Of a stretch of 64,000 bases of DNA, positions 36,771 through 49,513 are shown one piece after another; the first letter of the stretch is position 1; every line of letters starts with the position of its first letter. Both the position numbers and the translations under genes were made by a program. The stretch lies in the NCBI GenBank assembly GCA_022478985.1, contig JAKSZP010017388.1, forward strand, positions 1-64,000, in the 5' to 3' direction. The notes under the pieces were generated by a model, which was given only the letters and a program-made list of their open reading frames with translations, did no database searches and was not told where the DNA came from. This DNA is from Massospora cicadina. Lineage: Eukaryota; Entomophthoromycota; Entomophthoromycetes; Entomophthorales; Entomophthoraceae.

Positions 36771-37393
36771 AAAGCAGTCATGTGGGTATCTTGGAAGTTG
36801 AGGAATGACCTTTGCGGCGGTGAGATGATAAAATTGCAGTTATATTGGAATAATTGTCATTTTTTTAAGTGGATCTGCTAGGAAACCCGTTCTTCTACAA
36901 GAATAGCTTAAATTTTATGGTTGTGTGCTGCAAAGTAAAAGACCAGAGATGGGTGATGTAAATTTAAGGTGGGTGGCGACATTAGTTATTGGATGATTGA
37001 TGATTTAGTAAATTCACCATTTTGAATATTGGGTCCATGAAGAACCAAAAGAATAGGTAAATGACATTTGATTCTTTGCCTCCACAAATGGTTTTTGATA
37101 AAGGAGGACATTGTTACGTTTACATCAAAAATTATCACAGGGGTTTTATGGATATTGTATGGGAGGATTGGCAGATTGTAAGGTATAAGAAGATGGAAAG
37201 CGTAAAATTAATTGCTAGACATTCAGCGCTTCAAGGTTTCAATAGTAATAGTAATAGGTATCAACGTAGGAGAGGGGCTAGTGGTCATATCAAAAGTATT
37301 TGGTGAGAGGTTGCATTGCTCATCCTATTGATAAGTCATAGACTGCCAAAGACAGCATTGAGTGGACTGTTACGTTAGGGGCTTTTCGTTAGT
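36771..37393. other. Spacer left of element E
   Basis: About 620 bases with no assigned function. An 82-codon plus-strand frame at 37061-37306 has no recognisable domain and a basic C-terminus. It has no counterpart beside E's right LTR. Confidence 0.35.
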
Positions 37394-38382
37394 TGTATCA
37401 TTAAGATTAATAATAAAAATAAGACTGTAATGTCACATGGGATGATTTACCACACAGATCAACATCTAGGATACCGCTAGTACCGCCACCCTTAAAGTTT
37501 AATGCAACGTTAGTAAGGAAAGTAATAATACCTTCCAAGTAATCCTAAAATTGGACCAGATATCTTGGAAAAACTAACCTGAATTTCTTAATTTAATTCA
37601 AATTGGTTAAAATATAGGACTTTTAATTTAATTAAACAAATGAAAGGAAATGGAAAAAATGAAGCGACAGCAGTAACTTTTGGAGACTGCTGCCTTATAA
37701 GCTCATTGTGTAGGGGAATAGGGAAAATGGCATCAATTCTTGGGTGATATCTTCTCAATAGAGCAACAGATTGAAACACTAAAATGTTACCGTGGTTCAT
37801 TTAAATCTGATTAAAAAAATTAGTATCAAAAGTTTTAAACAAAGTTTTTATATGAAATTCTGCCTTGTAAGACAGTGACAATACCTGTGATGGCTGACAG
37901 GACACGCCTAAGGCCAAGGCGGGTATGGGCAGTCCTATTTCTATCTAATGAGTTCATCTTGCTTGAACTTGTTGGGGGGAAGACTCGCTTTTATAATGAT
38001 ATAATGGAAGGTGGAGGGGAGAACTTATTTCTGAGGGTTATTTAAACAATTTTTATTTGTTCAGTATCAACCTACCCACATAATGGGACTAAGCTAGGTG
38101 TAAATGCCTTCTTGCAAGGCTTGAGCTGCATCATTGCTGTTGGGGATGGCTCTTGGCCACCATGACCTCCTGAAGCACCCCTTATTCTTCTCCTCCATTT
38201 CATGGTAATGAGAAGAGGGTGGCAATAAATAACTTTAAAGTTTAAGATGTCACCCACCTTTCATCAACCACATTGGCTAGGTTGTTCTGGTTGATGAAGG
38301 GGTCTCAGGTTTTTTGGCCACCTTTTTGGTCCTATTATGTTAACCCTTGTTGAGACGCAGGGGTTGATCCCCAGGACTTATT
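37394..38382 (-). repeat. 3' LTR of element E
   Basis: It aligns with the two halves of the right LTR. Matching blocks include AGGAAATGGAAAAAATG at about 37644 and 43192, GTGATGGCTGACAGG at about 37888 against 43440, and the block GATGTCACCCACCTTT at about 38247 against 49748. The purine-rich minus-strand run AAAAAGAAAGAATAAAAA just right of 38382 fits a polypurine tract. Confidence 0.78.
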
Positions 38383-41300
38383 TTTATTCTTTCTTTTTGG
38401 TTAGGGGTAGCACCAAAAGCAGGATTTTTGCCAAGTGCAAAGTTTTTATGTGCCTTAAGCAAATTGATAGCCAGGAGACGCAACCTTCTGGGAAGGGCGA
38501 AAAGCTTCTTCTGTGAAGCGTGAAAGTCCTCCATCAACTCATAGAAGTGAACACAATCTCTGTCACTTACCCAGATGTTGCAAATGAAGGAAACCCCTTT
38601 TAAGTGATCAAGTACTGCAATATATGTCAAGTTTTGCAAGAAAGGAAAATCGCTTCAAATTCAGCATCCTCTGTCTCTTTCACTAAAACTGGAATTGGCA
38701 CAGGAGGCGCATCCTCCTAAAAAGGGTACATCATGGGAACATGGAAAATGAAGTTTTTCAAATGAAAGGCCTAGTCAACTGGGAGGCCCATTTCCCAGAT
38801 TGGCCTCAACCATGTGAGGTCCAGAGCGTTTTTTAGTAAACTTCTTAGAGAGAACCTTAAGACAAAAATGGCGTGTATCCAGCATCACTAAGGAACTCAT
38901 ATTAATGTCATGAGCAGAAAGATGTGGGAGATCAACAAAATGCTTGTAATCCAAAATAGAATGAGTCAGGTGCTCCCTAGACAGGGATTGGGTACTCAAG
39001 ATATGTTGTATGTGCTCTTCCGCAACAGACACTTCAGGCTGAAGGCAGGGGCCGATCCTGAAATGATGTGTTGTAAACAGAGTGTTTCAAAGGAGGAGAA
39101 TCTCGTGAAAAATTGAGTGGCTTTGTTAAAAGAGTCGTGTGCCATGGGGAGGTCATCAGCCCAGTTATCTTGAGCTGCTAAGTATAGCAGAGGAGATACT
39201 GCTTAAGGATCTGGTTGACCCTCTCCGTCTGCCCATAAGACTGGGGGTGGTATGCAGTTAAAGGTCAAAGCTTGATTTTCAGGATGGTCAAAATGACCGT
39301 CCAAAAGCGGGCATTAAACTGAGGTCCCCAGTCACTAACTACCTCCTGGGGTAGACCAAACATGTTGAAAACATGGTGAACTAAAAGTTGAACTGTTTCC
39401 TAATAAGTGATGGTTGATAGACAGGGAATAAAAAAGAGAAATCATGGTAAAGATGTCCATGATCACACTAATTGCATTGAACCCAATGGAGTCGGGAGCT
39501 TAGCAAAAATATTGATGGTCAGAGATCCTCAGGCCTTCTTCCTGCTGCAGGGGATGAAGGGGACCCTTCTTATCAGACCTATCAGGCTTGGCTCATGCAC
39601 ACATCACGCAATTGGTGATCCAACCAAGTAGGTCCATGGAACTACTCAACAATTAAAGCTCTACTTAACAATATCCAATTACATTTTCGTAACTTGATGT
39701 CTTACCACTAGGCAGTCATGATGGGCACAGATAACATCATCGTGAAATTGGAGAGGAATCCAAATACTACCCTTAAATAAAATCATCCCCCCTTCAGCGC
39801 ATAATGAGTCTGCTTGTGATCTGGCAATGCCAACTGTTCAAACAGTTCCAGCACCTCCAAGCAGGTTGTCTGAACAGCTTTACCTACAAACAATGGCAAC
39901 CCCATTGTCCAGTTTGCCCCAGAAATTATGGAAGGCACAATGACAGGAATCTGGGCAGGAGGAATCACTGTGGTTAATACCTGTGCTTCCTCCTCTGCAG
40001 GGCTTAAGAAAAATTTTAACTCAAGAGATAAGGGAGAAAGTTCAGCACGCCCTTTTTAGAATTTATACTTGATAATAAAGCTGAACAGGTTGTGAAGCGT
40101 CCATGCCTGATGATGAGACAACTTCTGTGGCTTCCTGAAGTACATTAGGGCCTGATGGTCCGTTCTGACGACTACTTAGTGACATGTTTCTTAAATAAGA
40201 TACCAACAGTGGGTGAGTGGTCATGCCATTGCGTCATGCTCCTTGTTGTATATGCCCAAGATTGCTCTAAGGAGGAGAACCTATGATTGAAGTAGGCGAC
40301 AGTATGTTGCACCCCATCATTTCCAGAAGCAGAACAGCCCCACTGCAGCCGCAGAGGCATCACATGTCACTATAAAAGGCCAGAATGGGTCAGCATGTTT
40401 TAGAACTGGGGCTGCCACAACACTACCTGGATTGCTTCAAATGCGCTATGACACTCTTATGGCCATTTAAAATGAATGTTTTTCCCTGTCTAAGGATTAA
40501 GTGGAGCCGCTAACTGTGAGAGCGCAGGAGAGAATTTTAAAAAATTGATAGCATCAGAAAACTTTGCAGCTGCTTCTAAGTGATGTGCTGGGCTGAAAGG
40601 ATGGCTTTTAGTTTAATAGGAAGAATGGTGTATCCATTTTTAGGATCAGGTTACCAAATAAGGGAACTTCTTTCTTGAAAATTCATACTTAAAAGCTTCA
40701 CATAAAGATCAGCCTTCTGCAAAGCCAGAACTGCCTCCAAGTTCTTCTCATGCTGCTCAGGTTTGTGGGAATGCGAGAATATCATCAATGTATGCCATTC
40801 GCAGGTGAAGTAAAGTTTTCAAGGACGTCATCAATCATATGATGTATTAGGGCCATGGCGTCCTTGAGACCGTTGGGCTTTACACAGAACTGGAATATAC
40901 CCCTTCTAATCCAAATGGCCATAATTCACTTTTGCCCTCAGCTACCCAAATTAGTTGGAAGGCGTTCAACAAGTCCAGTTTAGAGAAAACCCAGGATTTG
41001 AATATCGCCTATCTGATAGTTTGTTCATAAGGATCCATAAAGGGATAATGCATCATTTTATTATAAAAAACCCATACTCCACAAAAGGGCGCGAAGTACA
41101 ATCAACCTCTTAAGCGAAGATGATGAGAGAAACGATGGGCGAGAATTTCTGTATAATCCACTTTTTTAAGCATGTCCTCCAGCCACACCTCCAGGCATTA
41201 TCCTCTTGCTTAGTATAGGAGTACAAGGGGAGTTAATGTTGGCCAATTTCATTATTGGGTGGAAGGCCAAATCATACATAGAGTGAGCTAGCAGGTGATT

Positions 41301-41730
41301 AGCTTTCTCCATGCTGACGATATTTTTATTGCATCAATCCATAATGGAAATTTAGGGGTATTTCAGTGAAGAAAGTAGCTTCCAGGAGGGAACCCACACC
41401 CTGTGTGTGGAAAATGTATTAATTAATAAGTACTTGCACATGAGTGGGGATTCTTAAAAGACAATATATTGGGCTTTCAGAGAGATACTTACCTGGTGCC
41501 GCCGCCACAACCCACCCCATAATGACTGGAAACAATAAATATGGCACCACAGTAAACGGTCACTGAAGCCAAACTAATGCCAGAAAAGGTAACAATGCAT
41601 CTCGCCACAAAAAAATCATAGGGGCTGAAGGAGCGCATAATACCAAATACTCTAGACTAGATCCAAAGCCTGAGTGACTTTTAAGCTCATAAAATTTCAG
41701 CTGCTCTTGTATCCAAGATATCTTTGATGG
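38383..41730 (-). pseudogene. Element E pol: protease to chromodomain (decayed)
   Basis: Right to left, the protease box at 41699-41716 reads LDTRAA, a Gly-to-Arg change from DTG. RT remnants at about 41150-40850 include FSLNWTC and then NGLKDAMALIHHMIDDVLE in the opened frame. RNase H (about 40363-40240) has GVQHTVAYFNHRFSSLEQSW. The integrase core has NIFAKLP where a DFI-type first Asp is expected (Asp to Asn), then SVIMDIFTM. VVSDWGPQFNARFW (about 39340) keeps the second Asp, and GQTERVNQILKQ (about 39220) keeps Glu. A GPY/F-like end follows (SSLVMLDTRHFCLKV, 38900). A chromodomain-like segment at 38640-38480 shows IAVLDHLKG and WVSDRDCVHFYELMEDFHAS. Stops are frequent. Confidence 0.8.
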
Positions 41731-42946
41731 ATACCATATGGGATCCCAACTGAACCATAACGGGCAATATAAAGTAAACATGATTGTTGGGAATGATGGG
41801 ATTTTTGCTAGAACGGAAGAAATTCAAATGAAAGATAAGAAAAACATTGTTGTTCCACTGCAAAGTCAAGTTACTAAAACCGCTACTAACAATAATAACT
41901 TAAATATGCTGCTAAAAATCTAAATACGCCAGATTATCTGAGAAAGATCTTGCCATTCAGAAATCCTGGTTCTTCAAAATTTGTAAAGAAGATCATGTCC
42001 ATCAGAAACAACCACATTACGCCGCATCATTCAGGAAAGATCAGGCACTTTAGAAAACACCATACCCTATAATACCAAACTTCTACCAAAGCTTCTACAT
42101 GATCCTGAACTTTGATCAAAATTTATAGGTCACAAAATCTTTAACCATTAAAGATATACTTAATCACATCCTCGATTTTTACCTAGTTAAACTAGAGATT
42201 GCCTAGCGTTGTCTAGAGATATTGCCTATATACTAGCAGAGATTCACCTTGGAAAAAACATCTTTTATGACAAGTAATTTTGCCCTAGAGACCCAAATTC
42301 TGCTAGAGGATTCTGCTGGAGCTATAGCAACCGATAATTTTGTAGCCTTCAAAAGAAACAGTCTTTGAATTTTTACAAAAAAACCTCAATGTTGATCTTA
42401 TTTATTTGCAACTTCAGTGGATAGAGCTGGGGGAGGTGGCTCCCACTGGAGTATCCATTGGACTAGCTTTAAGGGATGGAACCGTAGCTCCTGCTAAATG
42501 GATCACCTTACCTCTGCCTGTTGTGTTTCATATAACACAGGAACCAAAAGATTTAGAACCACTTGATTCACAGAGGCGTCAGGCTCAACATAAGGGGTTA
42601 AACCACCAGAACATATTATTGCGACCTAGGGAGAAAATGTAATGGGAGATGTAACAAACAACACACCCACACTTATGACCTGGCCAAGCTGAACATGCTG
42701 TGGGTAAATAAAAAGTAAAAAAATTTCTTTCTTGGAACAGGGGTATTCATTAAGACTTTCTGGGTCAAAATTTAATCTTTAATCGCGGCATAGAAGCTTC
42801 TATTTATTGAAAGAATGAGGTACCCTTCCATAAATCACAATGCTAACCAGGGATTAAACCTTATGCTTATAGAAAAAAACCAACTCATCACCCAACTTAT
42901 AGAGGAGGGTGTAGAAGGTAATCATTTGTGGTCGCTCCATTATTTT
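41731..42946 (-). other. Element E 5' internal region (gag expected, not recognised)
   Basis: About 1.2 kb lies between the protease and the 5' LTR, where gag belongs. No long frame or zinc knuckle is readable on the minus strand. A possible primer site starts TGGAGCGACC about seven bases inside the LTR end (minus strand, near 42939), but this is weak. Confidence 0.4.
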
Positions 42947-43570
42947 ATGGAGCTTGATGATAATAATAAGGCATTAATGTCACTCAGGATTAGTTACTAG
43001 CCAGAGCAACAACACGAATGCCACTGGTACAGCCACCAAATAGTTTGATGCAATGTAAGTAGGAACTGTACTAACACATACAGTTAATTATAAAATTAGA
43101 CCACATATCTAGGATTAGTATCGTGTATTTTTCTTCATTTTAATTCAGGTTGGGTAAAGTTAAAATGAAATTATTAAAATAAACTAAGGGAAGGAAATGG
43201 AAAAAATGGTGCAATATGAGTACTTATAAGGGAATGCTGTTTCATAAGCTCAACATGCATTAATAAAGTAATTATCAATTGTGTCTGAGACGTTTCTTTG
43301 TGATTGATCAGCGGCAGATTGACACATAATTAATCTACTGTGGTTGATCTGAATCTGACTTGACCAACCAAATCAGTGTCAATTTTCTTGCAAAAGAATT
43401 TCTTTTTCTAATTATGCCTTGCGAGCTGATAACTATTTGTGTGATGGTTGACAGGGCGCGACCAAGTTCAGGCAGATATGTGCATTCCCATTAAGTATAA
43501 AATGGGTCTGACTCAACTGCACATGGTGGGCGGACTCACATTCACTGGCAATAGAATGGGAGGTTGGAGG

Positions 43571-44459
43571 TGTAAGGAGAGTGTCTATAACTCTCCTGCT
43601 CCCAGCGTGGTAGTGCACGGTGCACAGGGCCAAAACCTTGGAACTAGTCATTAGTAAAATTTAACTAGATCCCAGAAGAGGGTGCTCAAGCTTTAATAAC
43701 CTAAATTGAGGGTGGTTATCAGTAGAGGGAAGAACTAAAATGAAATAACAACAAGGTGGGAGTTAACTTCAAAGTGGTGTTCATACTCAAGCGGTGCTCT
43801 GAGTGGGAGTGTTGAGGAGGCACAGGTTGGAGGAAACCTGGGCGGCCAACGGTGCACAAGAGAAGAGATGTACTTTTGTTAATAGCTAACGTTGCATGAG
43901 ACCTCTTCAAAGAGGTCTGCGCACAGGTTCATCCAGGATAACATATATAAAATTATCATAGCAAAGATTTTATTATCAGAAAAGTTTCCAGCGATAGAAA
44001 TTGGTCTTGAAAAAAACAATTTTAAGGGAATTGGGGGGAATAATTGATTGATGGAAATGGTGCATAGCTGAGGTGCACCAATAAGTACACGCTTCCATTG
44101 GGTAGTAAACTATATTTGGTAATTGACCGAACTTGGGTTATCCATTGTAGGAGAGGCCAACCTGAGCTGGAAATTTTAAAAACTAAATGGGTTCCAAGAC
44201 CCCATTCACCAAGAAATCAAGACAAACCGCCATTTTTAATTTTAAAGCTGGTTCAATTTTAATGCATCTGCTGTTATACAGGGCTGAACACCTCTTGCAT
44301 CTCTAGGACCAACCTGGGCATACCTCACATTCACCCAGCGTTGATCTGAGATATGCTTGATGTCAGGAAGGCCTACCAACTTCAACTTCTTGGCCTCCTG
44401 ACATGCAGCTTTGTTCTTATTATTTGTCCCCATAATTATGTCATCTTTGAGCCATGACA
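43571..44459 (-). repeat. 3' LTR of A3
   Basis: Starts TGTAAGGAGAGTGTCTATAA and ends TTGAGCCATGACA on the plus strand. It is followed at 44460-44477 by the polypurine tract, read on the minus strand as AAAAGGATGAGAGGATAA. Confidence 0.92.
43900..43917 (-). promoter_or_regulatory. LTR stem-loop in the A3 3' LTR
   Basis: GACCTCTTCAAAGAGGTC forms an eight-base-pair stem with a two-base loop. It is the intact version of a hairpin found at the same place in all family A LTRs examined. Confidence 0.6.
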
Positions 44460-44477
44460 TTATCCTCTCATCCTTTT

Positions 44478-47400
44478 GGCGCTCCACCCCCCTCCAGGGG
44501 ATTGCGCCAGAGAAAAGTATTTGTGGGCTGAGGCCAACTTCATAGCAGCAACAGTTTTCAAAGACTGAGGTTTGGCAGCCTGGGAAAGCACTTGTGGAAA
44601 ACGTCAATTAGATCTTAGGCATGTGCGCAGTTGCACGCTGGTACCCAACTGTTTTCCGCTGCATCAAATCCCTTCCAAGATACCAGGTACTCAGGCCTTC
44701 TTTTTACTCAGCGGGAGGCTACTTTTTCCTCCACTTCCCACTCTGGCACCCCATCCACGATATAAGCCTTGGGCGTCACTGGTGGGGGTCCTTAAAAAAC
44801 ATGAGATTGCTGGTATAAAACACTGAAACGATTCAAAGCGAGGAGGGAAGATCTAATTGGTATGAGGTGTGGCACCTTTATGACAATGCGGTAAGGGCCA
44901 ATCCTCTTCAGTCCCAGCTCTTTTCATGGCTGCTTGATATGGATGTTTCAAGCATTAAGCATCACGAGATCCCCTTCTTTGTACGCTAGCACCACTCATC
45001 TCTTACCATCAGCATTATCCTTATATACTTGCATTGCCGCCTCCAATCTTGTAGAAACCCCCTGGTAGACTTTCTTATTAGTCTTAGCAAAGTTCACCAC
45101 CACTTCAACCATAGATCAACAGCTGGGCTCCATGTTGAAGGTGGGGTTAAACCCATAGTTGGCGAAAAATGGGAAACAACTGATTGATGAATGCAAAGTG
45201 TTGTTGTAACTAAAATGGGCCATAGGAAGGTGAGAAAATCAGTCTAAATAATCTGCAGTAGTGTAATACCGCAGAAACTGTTATAAGCACTGGTTTACTA
45301 GTTCAGTCTGCTCATCTTATTGAGGTGATAGGCAGTTGAATGGTAGGGCGAATCTGAAGACTCTTACACAGCTCTTTCCAAAAGACAGAGGTAAACTGGG
45401 GTCCCTGATCAATAATTTCTTGGAAGGACCCCATGAAGCGCAAACAAATGAGTGATGAAGAGCCTAGCCCTCTCAGCCGCGGTTATTGTAGTTCCGAAAG
45501 GAATAAAGTGGGCGAACTTTGTAAAACAATCCACCACTACCATGATGGCATCATAACCATCATAATCAGGTAATTCCAAAAGGAAATCCACCAATAGGAA
45601 AGTACAGGGCCCTTTAGCCTTTGAACTGGTTATAACAACCCTGCTAGTGGTTGTCAATTTAGTTTCATCTGATTGCATATCAGGCACACCTTACAATACC
45701 TGCCCACTTGAGTGGGTAAGCCCTTCCAATTGTATGTGCGTCAAATTATATCCAAAGTCTTTGTTTTCCCACTATGACCAATGGTGATTCCGTCATGATG
45801 GTCCCAGATGATTTCCAGATGTAGTGGTCCAGAGGGAACCCTTAGGCGCCCCTAAAACCTCACCATCTCTTCCTTTATGTAATAAACCCTGGTTAGATCC
45901 TCCTGATTCAGCTCACTCTTTTATGGACATAGTATATTAGGATAACAACGGCTTAGAAAGGACTACCTTTCTTAACATACTGTATTCCTCCACATTTTCC
46001 AGAGGAGCGAGTGCTGGCCTGTCAGGCATGGGAGAGGGAGTTGAGACACAAACTTACCCGGGGGAATCATCAATTGGATATTATGATCCTCCACCTCCTT
46101 TGGATCAAGAGCTAATGCAAGATTGCGGCTCAAAGCATCCGCCAACCCATTCTCCTTGCCCTTAGTAAACTCCTAAGAAAATGCAAATTGGGTAAGGGTA
46201 TCATTCCAGCGGGTTTTCCATGGTGTTAAGGCATGAGGTGCGTGGTAGTACAACAATGCATGGTGATCTGTACATATGTGAAAAGGATTGGGATGAGCCA
46301 TGAAAGTGATGACGCCAATAAGTCAATGCCTCCACCACTGCTAATAACTCTTTGTCATAAACGGCGTAGTTTACCTCAGGCAGAGACATCTTCCTAGAAA
46401 AATCCCACCGGATGCTCTATTTCATCTTTGCTTACTTGTAATAAGGCAACCGCTATGGCAAAGTTGGAGGCGTCAGTAGACACATTAAAAATTTTTCAGG
46501 ATCAACATGGCGAAGGATGGACGTGGACATTAGGGTGCACTTTACTGCTTAGAACGCATCCTCCAAAATTGGAGACCACTGGAGCATTTTTTCACCGCTC
46601 ACCTTATACAAGGGCACTGCCACTTTAGAAAGATTTGGTGTGAAATTTTTAAGGAACGTACACGTCCCCAAAAAACTCCTCAATTTCTTACCTGAAGTTA
46701 AGGTGAACCACTCACTAATAGCCTTCTCCTTGTCTGGAGTTATCATGCGTCCTTGGTCAAACACAACGGTGCACAGAAAAATGACCTGGGACTTGAAGAA
46801 TTCACACTTGTTGGTCTTCAGAGTAAGGCTGGGTGCCTTTAACCTCTCCACCACTTGCCAAAAGTGTACTGCATGGAACTCATGATCAGGGGAAAACACC
46901 AGAATATCATCCATGCAAGCAACCGCACACCCCCCAGAAGGTCCCCCAAAGCCACGTCAATATGGCTTTGAAAGTTATGCAGGGGCATTCTTAAGCCCAA
47001 AAGGCATGACCCAAAACCGGAAATAACTTTTCTGGTATGGAATGCGGTTAGCCACTCCTGGCCCTTCTTAATCCAGATCTAACTGAATGCATTTAGACAT
47101 CCAGTTTGGAGAAGACTTTGGATTTTCAACATAGCGCGCAATATGTGAAATTAAAGGGATGGGATGTAAATCTGGTAAAGTAACATTATTTAAGTTCCCA
47201 AAATCTATTCATGGGCGTAAGGTACCATCAGCTGTCTCAATAAAGAGAAGTGGTAACATACAGTGGAGGTACGCTGAAAAATCTTGCCTTTGGCTAAATG
47301 CTCCTTAACCCACACATCTAATGCTTCTTCCTACCATATGATCAAAAGATAAACCAGGGAAGATATACGCACCAGATCAACTTTGAGCTTTAACTCGCAA

Positions 47401-47880
47401 ACAAACTCTGAATGAGCAGGTAATTCATTGGCTGAAGCCACATCAAATAAAGATTCCAGACCCTCCAAACAGGAAGGTAAAGGTACCTCCAGTGAGAGCT
47501 TCAAAATGGAGCGATACTGATAGTGTGGTAATTGGGCCAATGCGGCAAATCTTATAAAAAAGCCTCAGATAAAGGAACAATTAATGTGTGATTATTCTTT
47601 AATGTTAAGGATAGGGTGTTGTATCTCAAGTTGGTCCTGATGCCAAACTTTCGCCACCATTCCACTCCCAAAATAATGGGGTATAAAGGGTTTTTATTGC
47701 TTAGAAACGTTCTGTCAAAAGATACTTGCCAACTTAATAATCCACTAACCTTAGTACCTTCAAGGTGGGAATAGCTTAAGAAGCCCTTCCTCTAACCATA
47801 CCACCTGACAAGAAACTAAGATCAAGGTAGTCAGATAGGTCTTGGTCTATAAAATCTAAGTGCTCCAGTATCCACCTAAA
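44478..47880 (-). pseudogene. A3 pol: protease, RT, RNase H, integrase, chromodomain (decayed)
   Basis: The protease keeps VDTGA at 47861-47875, but a stop lies just before it. RT shows the palm box as CMDDILVF (46904-46918), so the Tyr of YMDD is Cys while both Asp remain. The following 46914-46549 frame is open for 121 codons (MDDILVFSPDHEFHAVHFWQ, then RSFLGTCTFLKNFTPNLSKV). RNase H is visible as VSTDASNFAIAVALLQVSKD (about 46480-46420) and LPEVNYAVYDKELLAVVEAL (46386-46327). Integrase has YDAIMVVVDCFTKFAHFIPF (45550-45490). A chromodomain near 44611-44689 reads YLVSWKGFDAAENSWVPACN. Spread across frames, it is not functional. Confidence 0.87.
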
Positions 47881-48618
47881 TAGTAGTGGTGATTTTCCTT
47901 AAAGGGGGTAAAAGGGTAGCAGTTAACAAAAAAAACTCGAATGATATTTATTTAAGCAGAGAACGCCAACACTTCACCACCAAATTTTTCTTCAGGGTTG
48001 TGCTTCCCCCAAGGTACGTTTTGCATCAAAGAATGGAGAGGGATAGTTTTCTACCCTTACTACTGAGGCCACATATCCCAATATATCTTCAGAAACTGCA
48101 TAAAAGTATTTAAAATTAATTTTAAACCTCTTTCCACCTCCTGGTTTCGCGGATCATGGTTGCGGTCAAGCGTGGGTTCTCTGGAGTGATTTGATACACT
48201 GGAATGGTGTCCATATCTAAGCCATATGGGAATAGACATGGCTCAGTAGTATATATGGAAACGTCATTATAAAACGCGTTTTTGGTCGTAAACAACTCTA
48301 TTCCCATTTTGGCAATGGGTTGTATGACGTTATCCAAGACCATCACCACCAGGCCCATCGTCAAAGATGCCACCTGCACCATCCAAACATGTGCCAAAGA
48401 AAAATCTATTTATTTGAGTTGAATTTTAATTGATTTTGATGTAAAGTTGGGGAATCATGACTCTCAATTTATACAGCATCCATATCCACTGGGTATGAGA
48501 ACAGTGGTGTTCCCCACCATGACTATGGCCAACAGCTGGTGCACACCGTTTGCATTTATATGAAAGCCCCACACGGAAAACGTTTGTGCATGTAAAATAA
48601 TGAGATTTGGTTGACTAA
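47881..48618 (-). pseudogene. A3 5' leader with short gag-like region
   Basis: About 740 bases separate the LTR and protease. An open frame of 91 codons at 48397-48122 reads MAHVWMVQVASLTMGLVVMV and later MDTIPVYQITPENPRL. It corresponds to the A2 segment at 17011-16805. No zinc knuckle or capsid is recognised. Just inside the LTR the minus strand reads TTAGTCAACCAAATC (48618-48604), which would be the primer site but does not start TGG as in B and C. Confidence 0.5.
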
Positions 48619-49513
48619 TGTAAGGAGAGTGTCTATAACTCTTCTGTTCCCAGAGTGTTAGTGCACGGTGCACAGGGCCAACACCAGGGAACTAGTCATT
48701 AGTAATAAAGTTGCTAGAGCCCAGCATAGGGTGTTTGAGCTGTAATAATCTAGGTCAATGGTGTTTATCAGTAGGGAAGAACCAAAATGGAATTGACAAC
48801 AAGGTGGGGATGATCTCCAAAGTGAGGTTCATACCCAAGCGGTGCTCTGAGTGGGAGTGTAGAGGAGGCACAGGTTGGAGGGAACCTGGGCGGCCCAACG
48901 GTGCATGAGAGGAGAGATCTGCAGTTGTTAAAATTAAATAACTAACGTTGTGTGAGACCTCCTTAAAAGAGGTATGCACACAGGTTCATCCAAGTTAAAA
49001 TATATAAAAAATATACTAGCGAAGGGTTTTATATTATAAGGGAAGTCAACCAACAAGAGAGCTATCCTGAGATATCAATTAAAAGGGAATTTGGGGGAAC
49101 ATTTAATTGATGGAAGAAGTGCTAAGCTGGGGCGCACCAAAAAGCGCACTCTTCTACCAGGCAGTAAACTATACTTGGTAATTAACCAAAATCGGGTTAT
49201 TGATTATAGGAGAGGCTAACCTGAGCTGAAAATTTTGAAACTGAACAGGTGTTGAGGTCTCATCATATAAAGCTAAGGAAAAACGTCGTTTCAATCACAA
49301 AGCTGGTTCAATTTTAATGCATCTGCTGTTGTACAGGGCTGAACTTCTTTGCATTCCTAGGACCAACCTGGGCATACCTCGCCTTCACCCAGCGTTGATC
49401 TAAGGTATGCTTTCAGTCAGTAAGGCTTGCCAACTTCACCTTCTTGGCCTCCTGAGATGCAGCTTTGTCCTTGGTATTTGTCCCCATAGTTTTTTCATCT
49501 TTGAGCCATGACA
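48619..49513 (-). repeat. 5' LTR of A3
   Basis: 895 bases, TGTAAGGAGAGTGTC to TTGAGCCATGACA, homologous to the left LTR. The hairpin region is at 48956-48974 (GACCTCCTTAAAAGAGGTA). Confidence 0.92.

Larger units (their letters stand above)
43571..49513 (-). mobile_element. Element A3: complete-structure chromovirus inserted in the E LTR
   Basis: A3 is 5943 bases with LTRs of 889 (43571-44459) and 895 (48619-49513). The flanks are GGAGG (43566-43570) and GGAAG (49514-49518), a 4 of 5 TSD. The minus-strand layout is the same as A2. Its pol has stops in almost every domain. It is younger than E, which it interrupts. Confidence 0.92.

Noticed and set aside
37061..37306. Plus-strand frame of 81 codons with basic C-terminus
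   Set aside because: No domain, no second copy and no supporting context. Kept only as a note in the spacer.
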